A DNA stretch of 64,000 nt from Typhlomys cinereus (GCA_023101885.1 JALPQD010000232.1:28618-92617), one strand, 5' to 3'; numbered from the stretch's first letter, positions 1 through 11,625 are shown. Program-made: numbers and translations. Notes: generated by a model from the letters alone, not told the origin.

Positions 1-110
1 GAACCCTTGTCCTCTGACCTCCACACGTTCCCTCTGTCTCTCTCCTTCTTTTTCTCTTCCTCTTTCTCTCTCTCCTTTCTTCCTCTTTAAATAAATAAAA
101 TGTTGGAAAA
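1..110 (+). repeat. SINE 3' tail cut by the window edge
   Basis: The window opens in a 'cctctgacctccacacg' motif followed by a pyrimidine tract and AAATAAATAAAA. This is the usual 3' end of a rodent B3/B4-class SINE with its A-rich tail. The body lies outside the window, so the family cannot be fixed. Confidence 0.4.
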
Positions 111-159
111 ACTAAACTAATAAAATAAAAAAAAATGAAACATTTAAACATTTAAAAAG

Positions 160-345
160 AGAGATGTGTGCAGCTCGCACTTCTGGAAGTTCAAGGCTCT
201 GGCGCCCACATGGACTGCCTCTTTAGTAAGGGCATCACTGAGCATAATCCTTCCACCCCGAGGGATTCTGGGACTTGAATCAAGTTGGCAGGTTTGTGAA
301 CACGTGCTTTACCGAGCATCTCTGAGCACTGCACTATCTCGTCTG
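160..345 (-). repeat. Degraded tRNA-headed SINE (B3/B4-like)
   Basis: On the minus strand the right end resembles a tRNA-derived head: the plus strand shows a 'gggacttgaatc' B-box-like stretch and 'gtgctttaccgagcatctc', as in reversed rodent SINE heads. It is heavily diverged and the assignment is tentative. Confidence 0.3.
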
Positions 346-1859
346 CTCAAATAGACCTCTTTGTAAAGTACTGAGGCACAGGTATGTAATGATTTTATAG
401 ATAATGATACTATAATGATAGAAAACTGCCAGTATAGAGGCCAAGATCTATTTCTGTCCTTTTCTCTTTTTCCCACCAAACAAAATCTTTTGTGTTTAGG
501 TGTTCTTTCCACAAAAGCAACTTTGTGATTGATAAGATTTAATAGTCTATGAAGATATTAGAATTCTAATAAGTAGTTCATCCAAACTAACCTTAATAGA
601 ATTTAAGATATGCAAGTGGTCTTTTGTTCTATTTCCTTTCCCACTTCTTACCTTTAGAAAGGCATGGATACACAGGCCATCCAATATCCACATTCCTTCC
701 TCTACATATATATCTGCTCACCTATCAAAACTTAGCTTTTAGGTCATTACCAAGGAAAGACTGTGGCTTGGCATAGCCAATAATTTTTAAATTTTGAAAT
801 ATTCATTGTCTCTTACACCAAAATTCTATTTGTTAGCTTCATGCTTAATCAGAGTGATTTTAATTAGAAATATTGGATTTCATTTTGAAAGATTTTTAAA
901 AAAAAAATTCAATCGTTCACTTTTTATTTTTAACCTGGCTTTCCCTTATGAAAGTTCTGATTTCATTTGAAAGTGTGATACCATGATATTGCTTGCCAAA
1001 ATTAAAAAAAAAGTGGCTTATACTGAACCAGAATTGTTTTTCACTTTATAAACCAGTCCACAAAAATCAGTTTGATTGTTTTTTGTACAATGTAGTTAAG
1101 CTGAGCTACTGATGTAGAATTCTTTTCTAGCCGACTCAAAGTTAATATAAAATGAGAATAATGTTCACGGATCATAAAATAAGCAAGGCAACCAAACTGG
1201 TACAAGTACTAACTTGTACCTAGAGAAAAAGTATGCACAAATATTTGTATTTGCCAATTTTTCTAAGAAGAGGTTTGCAACATAGTGCTCAATAGTTAAC
1301 TAAACCTGATCAGTGTAAGATAGAGCATGTTTTACCAGAGTAACCTCAAATCAAGAAGTCTGATTCTAACTTGCCTTAACTACTCTTAGACTATAAAACA
1401 TGGGATAGGTGGTTATTTACCATCAGGAGTTATATTTCTTCCTTTATTGCAGGAGGGGAATTTGACAGAATATGTTCTGGATATCTATTCAGCTTAAAAT
1501 ATTTATTCTAAGATTCTTCAGGTACGTAAACAACTAAAAAAACTGGTTTGGGGCAAAACAAAAAGTAGGTCATTAAAACATTTTACAGAAGAGTAATTTT
1601 GTGTTGGGGTTTGCAAAAGCTTATGTTGGTACATGGATGCAGGTAATTTACTAGAAATATGCTTTCCTATGAAATCGGTATGGTGCCTGGAGAGGCAAGC
1701 CCAGAAGGAAAATAAGAAAGTTAAGTGGATGATTTTAATATTACCTTAGTCCCGGGGAGCTCTCACACACAATTACAATATTTATTTTACCTGGAGACAA
1801 AGAAACTGGAATCTTATATTCTTCAATCCTATCACTGACTAACTGGTTAACAGAAAGCT
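346..1859. other. AT-rich unique sequence, no gene seen
   Basis: No conserved open frame, RNA gene or recognisable repeat was found. Short A and T runs are common. I see nothing else in it. Confidence 0.5.
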
Positions 1860-2153
1860 TTGAAAACTTGTAGACAATTTCAGCACCAATGCATGAAGTA
1901 GCTGGAGGAAGATGATCGCAAGGGGTGGGCCTTGAGGTGAAATCCCACCCTACCTCCAGGAGGAGTCTGCCTTTGCAGCATGCAGTCTGGTAGCTCTCAG
2001 CCTCTCGGACGGGTGTGACGTAGCCTGTCTCCAGCTTTGGCCAGCTAGCCATGCCACCTCTGGAACCATAAACTAAATAAATCTCCCTTTTTTCCTTGGG
2101 TTGATTGACTTGGGGTGTTTTCTCTCAGCAATAGTTAAAAGTAACCCTATACA
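1860..2153 (+). repeat. MaLR-type LTR, 3' part
   Basis: The segment ends with a polyadenylation signal (AATAAA near 2076) followed about 70 bp later by a 'cagcaatag...gtaacc...aca' terminus, the pattern of rodent ORR1/MT-like MaLR LTRs. The 5' part is not clearly delimited. A second, similar 3' end follows immediately. Confidence 0.5.
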
Positions 2154-2333
2154 CCCCTTGTTTTCTGATTGTCCATACAATAAGTCCAGCAGCCTCATGC
2201 TCTCGCAGCTGTAACTTCCCAAGCATGATGGACTATACCCTCCAACTGGCAACTAAAATAAACTCTTCCTTTCTTAAATTGCTTTTGTCAAATATTTAGT
2301 CATTACAGCAACAGCAATGAGAAAGATAATTAA
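2154..2333 (+). repeat. Second MaLR-type LTR 3' end in tandem
   Basis: A 'catgatggact' motif is followed by AAAATAAACTC, then 'ttgcttttgtca' and 'cacagcaa'-like sequence ending near TTAACA. This is the standard 3' end of rodent MaLR LTRs (ORR1/MTE-like). It abuts the previous LTR end, so two related insertions or one rearranged element are present. Confidence 0.6.
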
Positions 2334-4109
2334 CAAAAGAGTTAATCACAAAATCCTTTATAGAGTGCTGCAAAATCCATGGTCTCAATTGTTATCAGAA
2401 TCCTTAACTGTTTGAACTCACTTGCTTGTCCTATTCTATGCCCCAAGTTAGTTTACTGTGTACTGGTCATTTTTCCTTTAATTCAATCTGGTATCTGAAA
2501 GCTACAAGGTTCTTAGTCTCTTTTGAGAACATTCAGATGTTTATCACTACTCACAGAGATTCACTTCCTTCAGCAAGGGGTCTACCTTCTACAAGTTCTA
2601 CAACCTTTCAAAACAGGACCATCAGCTGGGACTAGTGTTTAAACACATGAACCTGTGGGGACATTTTACCATTTGAAACTCAGCAACAGCAGACTAATAA
2701 AGTCCTATAAAATGCTGTATGAAGTGTTTTATGGGATACTAGTTTAGAACGGGAGATAATAATGTTTTTCATCACATCGAGCAATGTATTATTGTATAAA
2801 TTATTCTCTCTAAAACATCAGTCAGTGTGATTAGTATTTCCAAAGCTATCTAGTTTTGCCATTTACTTATAATTACCCTTTATATATAATATATACATAT
2901 TATATGAATACATATATAATAATATACATATTATATGAACTACAACATTAATTAAAGTCTGAAGTCATAAATGGAAGTTGCTTGAGCTACTTTACACAAC
3001 AGAAAAGCAAGATTTATTTTTAGGTTATAAAGGAACCCTAAGAGGAATAGAGAGAGAGGTAATTCAAAAGTAGAATGAGTCTGATGAAACGAGTAATTAG
3101 AACCAGTGCAGGGAACGCTCAAGCCCGAGATCTCCATTTCTTGAAGATGGATGCAAAGGGCATCCCTTGCAGCCTCAGTTGCAGTGTGCCTCCTATTCCA
3201 GCATAGCTCTGTGCCTGTGTCAGTGTAGATGCCAGCCTATGCAGTATAGTAGGCTGACTCTTGGTGACTTTCCCACAAGGGGCAGGGATGGATCTCGTCC
3301 TGTCTCCAACTGGGTTCAAGGGCAGAGGTGTTTTTTACATATTCCTTCCTGTTCTTTGGAAGCCCTCTAGACATTGATTAGCACACCTAAAAGATGGGCA
3401 CAGAACTTTATCACTGTAATTGTATCACCATGTTCCTGAACTAGCCCCAGCCTGTTCTTATTCCACCCTGTATGGAGCCATTAGGGCCTATTAACATATC
3501 TAAGGATTGGCAGGGCTGTATTGGTGGTGGTGGTCCCACCTGCTGTGGACTTGGCAGTTGCAGTCTGTCACTATTGATGTCATCACTCTGTGCAGTGTAC
3601 TGTCTTCACCCTCTTTTTCATGGTATATAAGGGATTAGGTTCCATAGTAAATTTGACTTGCTTTTCAGCTTTTCCAAGATTCCCTCTTGACCCGGCCTGC
3701 TTTAATTCTTGCTCATCCCCCTCTGGTACCCTTCCGGATTGTGAGGTAAGTGCGTGGTCATGGGACCCTTGCAAACCAGGAAACAGAAAACCTGACCATT
3801 CTTATTTCCTCTATTTGGGGTACTTGGCCTTTCATTTACGTGTCTATCTTCAAGTCTACCTCATTTTTTTTTTCTTTGAATGTCAGCTAAAATATTCTCA
3901 TTCTTTGAGATTTAGATAGTATTGACGTTAACAACATTATATGCCCAGCTGGGCTTTGCTGGTTTCTGAGTGGTTTCTGCAGTGGGTGGGGGCTGTAGGT
4001 GATGTTCTCAGTCATCTGTAACTCTGACTTTATTGAAGGCTTGGGTGTTTGTTAACAGTTACATGATCAATATTGGCTGCTGGGGATACGTTCAGACACT
4101 CTGAAAGTT
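2334..4109. other. Mostly unassigned sequence with an AT-rich tandem patch
   Basis: No gene was supported. At 2881-2941 a TATA/CATATTATATGAA motif repeats twice. Around 3480-3740 there is a TATA-like 'ggtatataaggg' (about 3632) followed by C/T-rich sequence and 'gaggtaagtg', which resembles a splice donor. This could be an old LTR, but no end could be defined. Confidence 0.4.
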
Positions 4110-4890
4110 CTCCTTTTAAGGTAGGATTAGAGCAGCTATGCTGGGGTGGGTCTCTCAAGGTCTTTAAAGGTCTTTGGAATTCCTGAAGTTCATCCCCCCC
4201 CTGCTGGAATCACCCTGAAGGAACACCCCTGCTGAGGAACTGACTCCAATCCTCCCAGAGATTAGATGGCCAACTTCCCTATGAAGACATTATGGAGATG
4301 AGCTCTCCATATCCAACAAACACTTGACCTCTAGCCCACATGGGCCTAAGAGCAACTGGGTTAGTCCCCAGTGGGAGTTAACCAATGGGAAAAAGCCAGT
4401 TTCCCAGACTTGTCTAAGTGTATAAATATGCCTGGCCCTGGCAGCCATCTTTGGCTCCCTAGCCCCTCATAGCACTCCAGTGCCACCAGTCCATTTCCAG
4501 CTGTCTGCTCCTAATGGATTCCATGCTAAGGTCCATGAGTTCCCCGGTGCCATAGCCCCTCACAGCACCCTAGCTGCACGAGTTCTCCAGCGTCTTAGCC
4601 TCTCATGGCATTAGTGCCATGAGTTCTGTTCTGTGCCTGTTTCTCATGCATTCCATGAGTTCCTTGCTCTTCAAGGATTCCACGCCTAGGCTCCATGAGT
4701 TCTCTGGTGTCTTAGCCCCTCCTAGCACTCCACATCTGGAGTCCATGAGTTCCAACCTTTTTTTCCTCTAAATAAACTCTACCTTAATCCTCTACGCATG
4801 CTCTGGTTTTAATCTTCAACTCCGGAACACAAGGACCCTACAACATTGGGATGGTCATTTCCTGTTCCCTGCATCATTTGGTGACCCAGA
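4110..4890 (+). repeat. ERV-like LTR with possible primer-binding site
   Basis: Seen: a 'tgtataaatatg' TATA-like box near 4420, a run of related 'ccatgagttc' modules (4540-4750), an AATAAA signal near 4770, and 'tttggtgaccc' at about 4877-4887. In a retrovirus the primer-binding site follows the LTR, and TGGTGACCC matches the start of the tRNA-Trp type. No gag/pol frame follows. The 5' boundary is uncertain and the tRNA assignment is inference from nine bases. Confidence 0.5.
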
Positions 4891-5109
4891 TGGGACAGCC
4901 TTGAGATGGTTTTCCTGAATCACTTTCACCCTTTATTCGAAAATTCCTTTCACTCAGCATTCTTCTGGGCTTTTTTTCTTCTCTCATGACAGTAGCATGT
5001 TTTTTCTGGTGTTATGAGTAGCTTACTATTTTCTATGTTTCTGTGCCTTCTGATATTTGTTCCCCAGCATCTTATATTTCATTTGACATTAGTCAAATAG
5101 AGATGCTTC

Positions 5110-5512
5110 TTTTTATGGTTTGTGGGGCTACTATAGCACTGCACCACAGGCTGGATGGTTAAAAACAGAAAGTTATTTTCCCACAGTTTTGTAGGCTGGA
5201 AAGCTGCAATCCAAGAATCAGCTGCGTTGTCTTCTTCAGAGGCCACAAAGGGAGAATCTGCTCCAGGTCATGCTTCTTGGCTTGTAGATGGCTGTGTGTT
5301 CCCTGTAGTTCTTTTACATTGTCTTCCTTTTATGTACGAGTGTGTATGTGTGTCCAGATTTCTTCATTTTAATAAGAACTCCAACCATATTGGATTAGTA
5401 CTCATTCTAACAAATCCGTTCAGCTTAATTACCTCTCTAAAGTGCCTGTCTGCAAATAGAGTTTTATTCTCAGGTACCGAGGATTAAAACTTCAACTTAA
5501 AAACTTTGAGGA
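5110..5512 (-). repeat. MLT1-type MaLR solo LTR
   Basis: Read on the plus strand it follows the reverse of an MLT1 LTR in order: 'ctaccacaggctggatggtt'-like start, 'ttattttcccacag' with 'gtaggctgg', 'cttggcttgtagatggc', 'tattggattag', 'taattacctctctaaag', and 'ggattaaaacttcaac'. The copy is old and shows many substitutions, as expected for MLT1, which predates the rodent radiation. Confidence 0.75.
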
Positions 5513-5712
5513 GGGGACTGGAGAGATGGCTCAGAGGTAAAGACTCTGCCTTATAAAAAACAGAAGGACCTGAATTTGGATCCCACATTCCACAACACCA
5601 AGCAGAAACGATGGGGGCTGTAAGGTGGAGTCTGGGAAACCCCAGAGTGAAGCAAGTCCAGGAAGACTCCGGAAGTCACTCTGCTGTTTTTGCTTCTCAC
5701 TGTTTATGTTAG
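5513..5712 (+). repeat. B2-superfamily tRNA-derived SINE (older subfamily)
   Basis: It begins with 'ctggagagatggctcaga' (A box) and carries 'gacctgaatttggatcc' (B box), then the family body ('gtggagtctgggaaacccc', 'agagtgaagcaa', 'ggaagactcc'). Its divergence from the younger copies in this window marks it as old. It directly abuts the MLT1 LTR. Confidence 0.8.
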
Positions 5713-5737
5713 GAAGTGTTCCCTGAAGCAACTTAGT

Positions 5738-6719
5738 TTAGATCAACACTCTTAACTGATTAGAACTGCTCCTTGATCCACATACCCAGGAGGGAGAATC
5801 AGATGAACAGAGGTTAGAAAATGCCTCGTCTCTCTGGAGTCCTCGCTCTTGGGCAGGAATCAGGATATTTAGTTCAAAACGGATGGGACAATAGTGTTGA
5901 CTAGAGATGGCCTCCATGGTAATAGCAGTTAGAAACTGGTTAGTCAACCTCAGATTATCTACCATTGAAAACCAGTGCAAATGAAGATTTATTTAAAACA
6001 ACAAGAACACTGTACTACATTTTTCCATTTTAATGGCTAAAACTGGCACTGATAATAGAATAATCCCCTGAGAACATATTACTTAGAAAATTTATGATTT
6101 TAAAAGAGAAAGAACTTGAAATAGTTTTTGTATCTGTACTTATTATTGAAGTAATTGGTGAACTTAAGCCTCTAATATGAGATCACAGAACTACAAACCA
6201 AGATGAACTTGTGGTTAAATATTGCAACTTGCTTTGTTTAAAATTATCCAAGTGTTATGTAGGTGCTAATGAATTCTTCAACTTGAGGGGGCATGCATTG
6301 AAAATTGCATCACTCTTTGGTTCTGTGTACTGCCATGAATCTTGATTTCTTTCCATCCATAACTTTTTCCTTTGAATTGTTACGTTGTGTCAAATTAAGA
6401 GATCGGAATTCATAGATAGCTTTATTCAGACGATGGTACCAGTAACCAGATTCATCGAAGATAAGTAGCCCTAGCCACCTTGACAAAATTTAATATTTCT
6501 TATCTAGTTCTCTCATCTAATAATGGTGTCATTATAATTTATTTTTTCTGTGATACATTGGCAATTTCCTATGCCTGTGAGTGTTATGCAACTTGCATTC
6601 AATTTCAGAGAAGTCATTGCTAAAAACATGCCTGGGAGGTCATAATTGTTAAGCGCAAATGTCATTGCTTCTGGTTTGGATGGCAGTGAAGTTTTCAGAC
6701 CACTCTTCCCCCTGAACAG
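5738..6719. other. Unique AT-rich sequence
   Basis: No coding, RNA or clear repeat signal was found. Several short open frames occur here without any domain support. Confidence 0.45.
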
Positions 6720-6764
6720 TATAATAGAGCTCTCAAGAGTTTGGACTTCAAAATTAGGAAGATC

Positions 6765-7365
6765 CAAATTCTTGCAGTACCTTATTTGACTGTGTACTAA
6801 TCATAAGGTTTTGGACCATGTTGCAGTTTGTCTACATGGTTGCTGATAAATCACCATCAAATGGCTTAAGGGAACAAGGATTTATTCTCTCTTATGATTT
6901 TCCAATTATAGTTCTCAGTCCAGCTTGATGGGAGAGCACGCACCAACACCAGGGCCAAGAGAACTGGCTACACCATCTCTACATAATGGCTGAGAGAGAG
7001 ATGATCCTTACTTGACAGACCAGCATGTCTGGCCAAGTGTACACAAGGATGCCAACTTCATCAGCTAGCTCCCTATCTTTTATTCCAGGGCCTAGTCCCC
7101 CCACCATGGGTTGGGCCTTCCCCATCAGCTAGACAATCTCTTGCAGGTTTGCTCTGTGCCCAACTCAACCACTAATTCTCCAAAAATGTGCCCAGAGCTC
7201 AAACCCTCAACTGTCAAGTTGACACCTGTGCCTAACTATGACAGACAAGTTACTGACCTTCTGAACTCAGTTTCTTCATCTGTAAAGAGGTATAATAACA
7301 TTATTACAAGGATTAAATGGAGTAGTATTTAAATGGGATAATGTAATCTGCTTAGTAGAAATATG
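6765..7365 (+). repeat. MIR SINE interrupted by an LTR
   Basis: The MIR core reads across the LTR: 'gactgtgtactaat...ttggacca' on the left and 'gacaagttactgacc', 'ctcagtttcttcatctgt' and 'aggattaaatgg' on the right. This order matches the conserved MIR core. The interruption at 6819-7243 splits the core at 'ccttggacaag'. Confidence 0.75.
6819..7243 (-). repeat. Rodent MaLR-type solo LTR inserted in an MIR
   Basis: On the plus strand the element runs from TGTTGCAG to TATGACA. On the minus strand it starts TGTCATAG with the MaLR hallmark GTCAACTTGAC and has an AATAAA signal (plus-strand TTTATT at 6881-6886). The flanks are GACCA and GACAA, a 5-bp target-site duplication with one mismatch. It shares family with 41972-42382 and 48310-48653. 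Confidence 0.8.
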
Positions 7366-7458
7366 ACACATAACCAATGCTTAAAAATTAGTAGCAAGAA
7401 TTAAAACTCATATAAATCATTGTTTTCTTTTTCATGATGTTCTTTTCATTATTTATAT

Positions 7459-7738
7459 TTATATTGTGTGTGTGTTCTTGTGTGTGTGTCTATGTCTGTG
7501 TGTATCAAAGGACAGTGTGTGTGCCTGTGGAGGCCCAAAGGTGACTTCTGCAATCATTCTGGATTGTTCTACCTTCTTTTTTTGCTTTGCTCTGAGGTTT
7601 CCCGATCTCTGCCTTTCAGGACTGGAATTACAGGCTGCCTCTTTTTCTGCCTGGAGTTTTTATGTGGGATCTGGGATTTGAACTCAAGTCCTTCTGCTTG
7701 TGAGGCAGAGGCTTTTACTCCTGAGCCACTCCAGCACA
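7459..7738 (-). repeat. B2-superfamily SINE with TG-rich tail
   Basis: The tRNA head is at the right end: plus-strand 'ggatttgaactcaag' (reverse B box) and 'tactcctgagccactccag' (reverse A box). The body has 'aggcccaaaggtgac' and the 3' end is a TG-rich stretch (7466-7503). This is an older copy. Confidence 0.85.
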
Positions 7739-8084
7739 TAAAACATTATTTTCAATGAAATCTGGGGAAGCAAAGTTGTGTGGAATATGGTATCTGTCTT
7801 CAAAGAACTCAGACCAACAGCACAGAACTCAAAAAATATCACATAAAGAGATGGGAAGTGAAAAGATTAAAGAAGACAAATTTTAGCTAGATGGGAGATA
7901 TAAGTTCAAAAGATTATTGTATTTGGTAATGACTATAATTAATAATATTATGTTCTTAAAATTGTTGATAAAGTAAATTTCAAGTATTCGTACAACCAAA
8001 TAATGATACATGAGGAGATAATGTATATTTTAAGTTCGTTTCAGCCATTCCATGGTGTATATTTATTCTAAGTCATGACGGTGT

Positions 8085-8475
8085 CCACAGTAATGGAAAG
8101 ATAGTTCAGTGGTGAAAGTACTTGCTATGAAAGCAAAGGACTAGAGTTTGGAACCCAGATTTCAAATAAAATGCCAGTGAGTGTGGTGACCCATCTGTAA
8201 TTCCAGTCTCAGGAGGAGACTGGGGATTCTCAAAGCAAGCTGGCCATCCAGAGGAGCCTTACTGGTGAGCTCTAGGTTTGGTTAGAGACCCTGGCTCAAA
8301 AAGAATAAGGTGTAATGTGGCCAAGGATAATTCCCGGCATCAACCTGGGGCCTCCACTTGCATGCACATACACATATATGCATCTGCACATATGCTTGTG
8401 TTCACACACATCCAAACACACATATACAGCTGCATGCACTGCCAAACACATACACCTGAAAATGTAAAAAAGTTA
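8085..8475 (+). repeat. B4/RSINE1 SINE
   Basis: An ID-like head ('agatagttcagtggtgaaag') is fused to a B1-like body ('gagtgtggtgacccatctgtaattccag', split here by divergence), followed by 'ggtgagctctaggtttggttagagaccctgg' type sequence, 'aataaggtg' and a CA-rich end. Such ID-B1 fusions define rodent B4. Confidence 0.75.
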
Positions 8476-9309
8476 ACATTGTAAACGTATATTTGGAAGG
8501 TACTCGATTCTTGATAGTTTTTAGAATTTCCATTAAATGCTATGTGATTCTTTTTGAAGTAAGAATTTTATTCTTAACTTTGGATATTAAGAGCTTTACA
8601 TCTACAGCAAGGTATTGCAAAGAGACTCAGACCTGTATGCTGGTATTTTTTATTCTGTTCCTGCCTGACTGGGAGGGGCCAGGCAGATGCTCATCATATC
8701 CAAATCACAGAGCATTTCATTTGCAGTATTCTCATTACAGCTTTGGAGGCTCAAAGGAAGTATTAGATGTGAGATATATTTCGAAGCCTGAAACCCAGTG
8801 GAAAATTAGGATACTCTTTTTCTTTTTATTTGAAAACTCTGGTTTCTCCTACAGGTTACTCTTTGTATTACATGGAACATACGTCCATCCCTAACATTCG
8901 CAGATGGAAATGTCAAAATGCAATTCTTTTGTTTATCTGAACTGATGATTGAAGAAAGTGAGAAAAGCTAAGGAAGGAAGGATTATTTGTTGTTATAACA
9001 AAGAGGCACAGTATAGGACAACATATGGAAAAAGGAATAAAGACTGAAAATGAAATAGATGTGAATTTTGCGAGAACAGCAGAATAAGGAATCTTGGAAG
9101 AGATTTTACTAGGTGGGATGTGCATGGCCTCTTCTCTATATCTGTAAATCTTGCGTTCTAATTCTACACTTCAGTTTAATATATTACATTCTTCTAAATT
9201 TATCAGTGACAATATATACATATAACCATGTGTATGTAAAAATATCTTTTTTTGATACTTGCCTATTTAAAAATCTTGTCAAACCTCAGACTTATTTTTT
9301 CGAAGTAAC

Positions 9310-9480
9310 TTGGATGTGTGTGAATACAAGCATGTGTGCAGATGCCCATATGTGTGTATGCAATCAAGTGGAGGCCCCAGGTTGATGTCTGGAATTATCC
9401 TTGGCCACATTGCAGCTTATTCTTTTTGAGCCAGGGTCTCTAACCAAACCCAGAGCTCACCAGCAACTGTATTTTCCAAA
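9310..9480 (-). repeat. B4/RSINE1 3' part
   Basis: Reversed B4 3' sequence: TG-rich start, 'ggaggccccaggttgatg', 'ccagggtctctaacc' and 'agagctcaccagc'. The head portion is missing. Confidence 0.65.
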
Positions 9481-9510
9481 ACTAGTGACAACAGTATTTC
9501 TCATTATGTA

Positions 9511-9556
9511 CCTTTTTATTGCAAGGTGAACTATCTTTTTATTGCAAGGTGAACTC
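9511..9556. repeat. Two-copy direct repeat of about 23 bp
   Basis: CTTTTTATTGCAAGGTGAAC occurs twice back to back, separated by 'tat'. It is a simple local tandem duplication at the edge of the L1M relic. Confidence 0.8.
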
Positions 9557-10056
9557 CGAAGAGAGGTCCTCTAAGTGCAAATAGCTTCACAAAACTAGGG
9601 TCACTATCACTAGCTGCTAGAAAAATGCAAATGAGGACCACAGTGAGCTTTTAACCTTTTAGCAACTAAAAAGTCATACTACCTGACAAGTATATAGAGA
9701 AATTATATCACTCATACATTCCTGATAGGAATGTAAAATGGTATACCTGCTTCAGAAAGTAGTTTGCTCATTTTTTAAAAAATTAAACATATACTTACCA
9801 TAGAATCCAGCAATTGTAGTCTTTGTTGTTCATCCAAAGGAGTTGAGAACTTTTGTTCAAGCAGAAATCTTTATAGAATATTCATGGCAGTCTTATTTTA
9901 ATAATTTCAAAATGTAAACAACAAAATGTCCTTATAGTAGATGACTATCAAGCAAGGATGATAAATTCATATTACAGAACACTTTCAATTAAAGAACAAG
10001 CTGTTATGAATGCAATAATTTGGATGAATCTCAAGGGTACTGTGCTTAGTGAAACT

Positions 10057-10401
10057 GTCTGTTTTAGACTATTTTGTGTGATTGTAATGGAATACCTGAG
10101 GTTGGATAATTTCGTAAAGAAAAGAGGTTTATTTAGCTCACATTTTAGGAGATTTAAGGGTTTTCATATGGTAATAACTTTTTGCTGGTAGGAGTCTGAA
10201 GTGGCACAATGCAGCAGCACATGGTAAGAGATGGGGGGCCATGTTTATCAGTCTTTCCTCTTATTTTTATAAAGCCAAGCGTCCTACTTTAATGACTTTA
10301 TTTAGCCTTGACATCTCCAAAGCCCCACCTTAAAATCACTTGGATTTAAACTTTCTCCCTTTTAATTATTCACACTTAAACCATATCCAAACCACAACAA
10401 T
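10057..10401 (-). repeat. MaLR LTR (MST/ORR1-like) nested in L1M
   Basis: The plus strand begins near 'gtgattgtaatggaatacctg' (shortened by divergence) and carries 'aagaaaagaggtttatttag', the reversed 3' end of MST/MLT1-type LTRs, and ends near 'ccatatccaaaccacaaca'. L1M sequence resumes directly on both sides, so this is an insertion into the L1M. Confidence 0.65.
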
Positions 10402-10680
10402 ATCAATCTCAAAAGAATATGTACTTTCATTTATATACATTCTGGAAATAACAAAATGATAAAGATGGAGAACAAATTAGTGACTGTCAGGGTTTAAAGA
10501 CAGGAGAGGTACATCCCTGTGAAGGGCTGGTACAAGCAAACTTGGTGGTGATACTTGTGTGTTTTTCAAATAGTTCTGGGAATATAGGTACTGTGGGTTG
10601 ATGATGAAACGGAGGACAAAGGTATGATAAGGGGAGTTAGGGAGGGACGGTGAGGGAGGGGGTAAGAAAAGCAAAGGCAA

Positions 10681-11460
10681 TCAACGTCCAACACAGAAAA
10701 TCACGGCCCATGCAACCTAGCTGAACTCAACGCTCTGAAAACGGAACGACGAAAATAACGGGGAAACAGGAGGGACAAGATGGGTGAGTGGAGGGAGGGA
10801 GGGCGGACGGGAGGGAGGGAGGGAGGGCGGGAGGGCGGGAGGGAGGAGGTCTGTGAGGAGCGAGAGGGCGGGAGGGCGAGACGGGGGAGGAGAGAGGGCG
10901 GAAGGAAGCAACGAAAGGTAAGGAACGAAAAGCTGATCGGCCCGATCGGCAATGCAAGCCAAAGAAGGAGAAGAAAGAGAAGACCGACAAACGAACTCGA
11001 GATCGACACAAGGCCAGACACGCATGAAGAACAGAAAAGATCCGACTGGCGGGCGGCGGGTGCGGTCGTATTGAGGGCGGGAGGTGTTAGTAGGGATGGG
11101 AGGAGGGAGGGAGGTAGGGGGGAGGGAGGGAGGGGGTAGAAAGCCGCGGTTAGGGGATAGCGGTTCGGATGTGCTCCCGGCAGGGGCACGAGCAAGCCGG
11201 GCGGGGCTGGGCTGGCGGGAGGGCGGGCGGGATTTTAGTCGGGGCGCGTGGAGGGCTGCTTCGGGGGAATGGAGGGGCGGCAGAGAGGGATGGAGGAGAG
11301 AGGTGGGGCAGGGATCGCGCTAGGGGCGCGCGCGAGGAGGCGTGATAAGCGTGAGATTGCTTGGGCGTCTGGAGAGAGGCCGGAACGAGAGAAAGCCCCG
11401 CCCGCACCAGATCAGACGTACCCCGGAGTTCGCGGGCGTGAGTGAGGTAGGGCAGTTGCT
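10681..11460. other. Isolated CpG-rich, G-skewed block
   Basis: By hand count there are about 65 CpG dinucleotides in 780 bp, against a few per kilobase in the neighbouring DNA. The plus strand is G-rich, with many GGGAGGG and GGGCGGG runs, and it includes a palindrome-like GATCGGCCCGATC (10935-10947) and GCGCGCGCG (11326-11334). Open frames in several phases are by-products of composition. I do not recognise its source. Possibilities are an undermethylated CpG island, a captured rDNA-spacer or other GC-rich satellite fragment, or a minisatellite. Confidence 0.8.
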
Positions 11461-11545
11461 TGATGTCTTTCTTTCTTTCTCGTTCTTTTTTCTCTCTCTC
11501 TCTCGCTCTTCTCTCTCCTCTTATCTCTTTTCTTTATTTCAAGAT
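11461..11545. repeat. Polypyrimidine tract next to the CpG block
   Basis: A CTTT- and CTCT-rich tract with two interspersed TCG/CTCG steps directly follows the CpG-rich block. The strand bias is opposite to the purine-rich block beside it. Confidence 0.8.
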
Positions 11546-11625
11546 AAGAGGTCTCTTTATGAACCCAAGGCTCATATATAACAGTAGTATTGACCAAAGA
11601 AACTGGTTGCTACACTGATAAAGTT

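Noticed and set aside
3583..3919. Promoter plus first exon with splice donor near 3740
   Set aside because: A TATA-like motif and GAGGTAAGTG occur, but no reading frame or conserved acceptor supports an exon. An old LTR is as likely.
10701..11445. Long overlapping open frames rich in Pro/Ser/Arg/Gly on both strands
   Set aside because: They arise from G-rich repeats without stop codons in several phases. No domain, splice or initiation context supports them.
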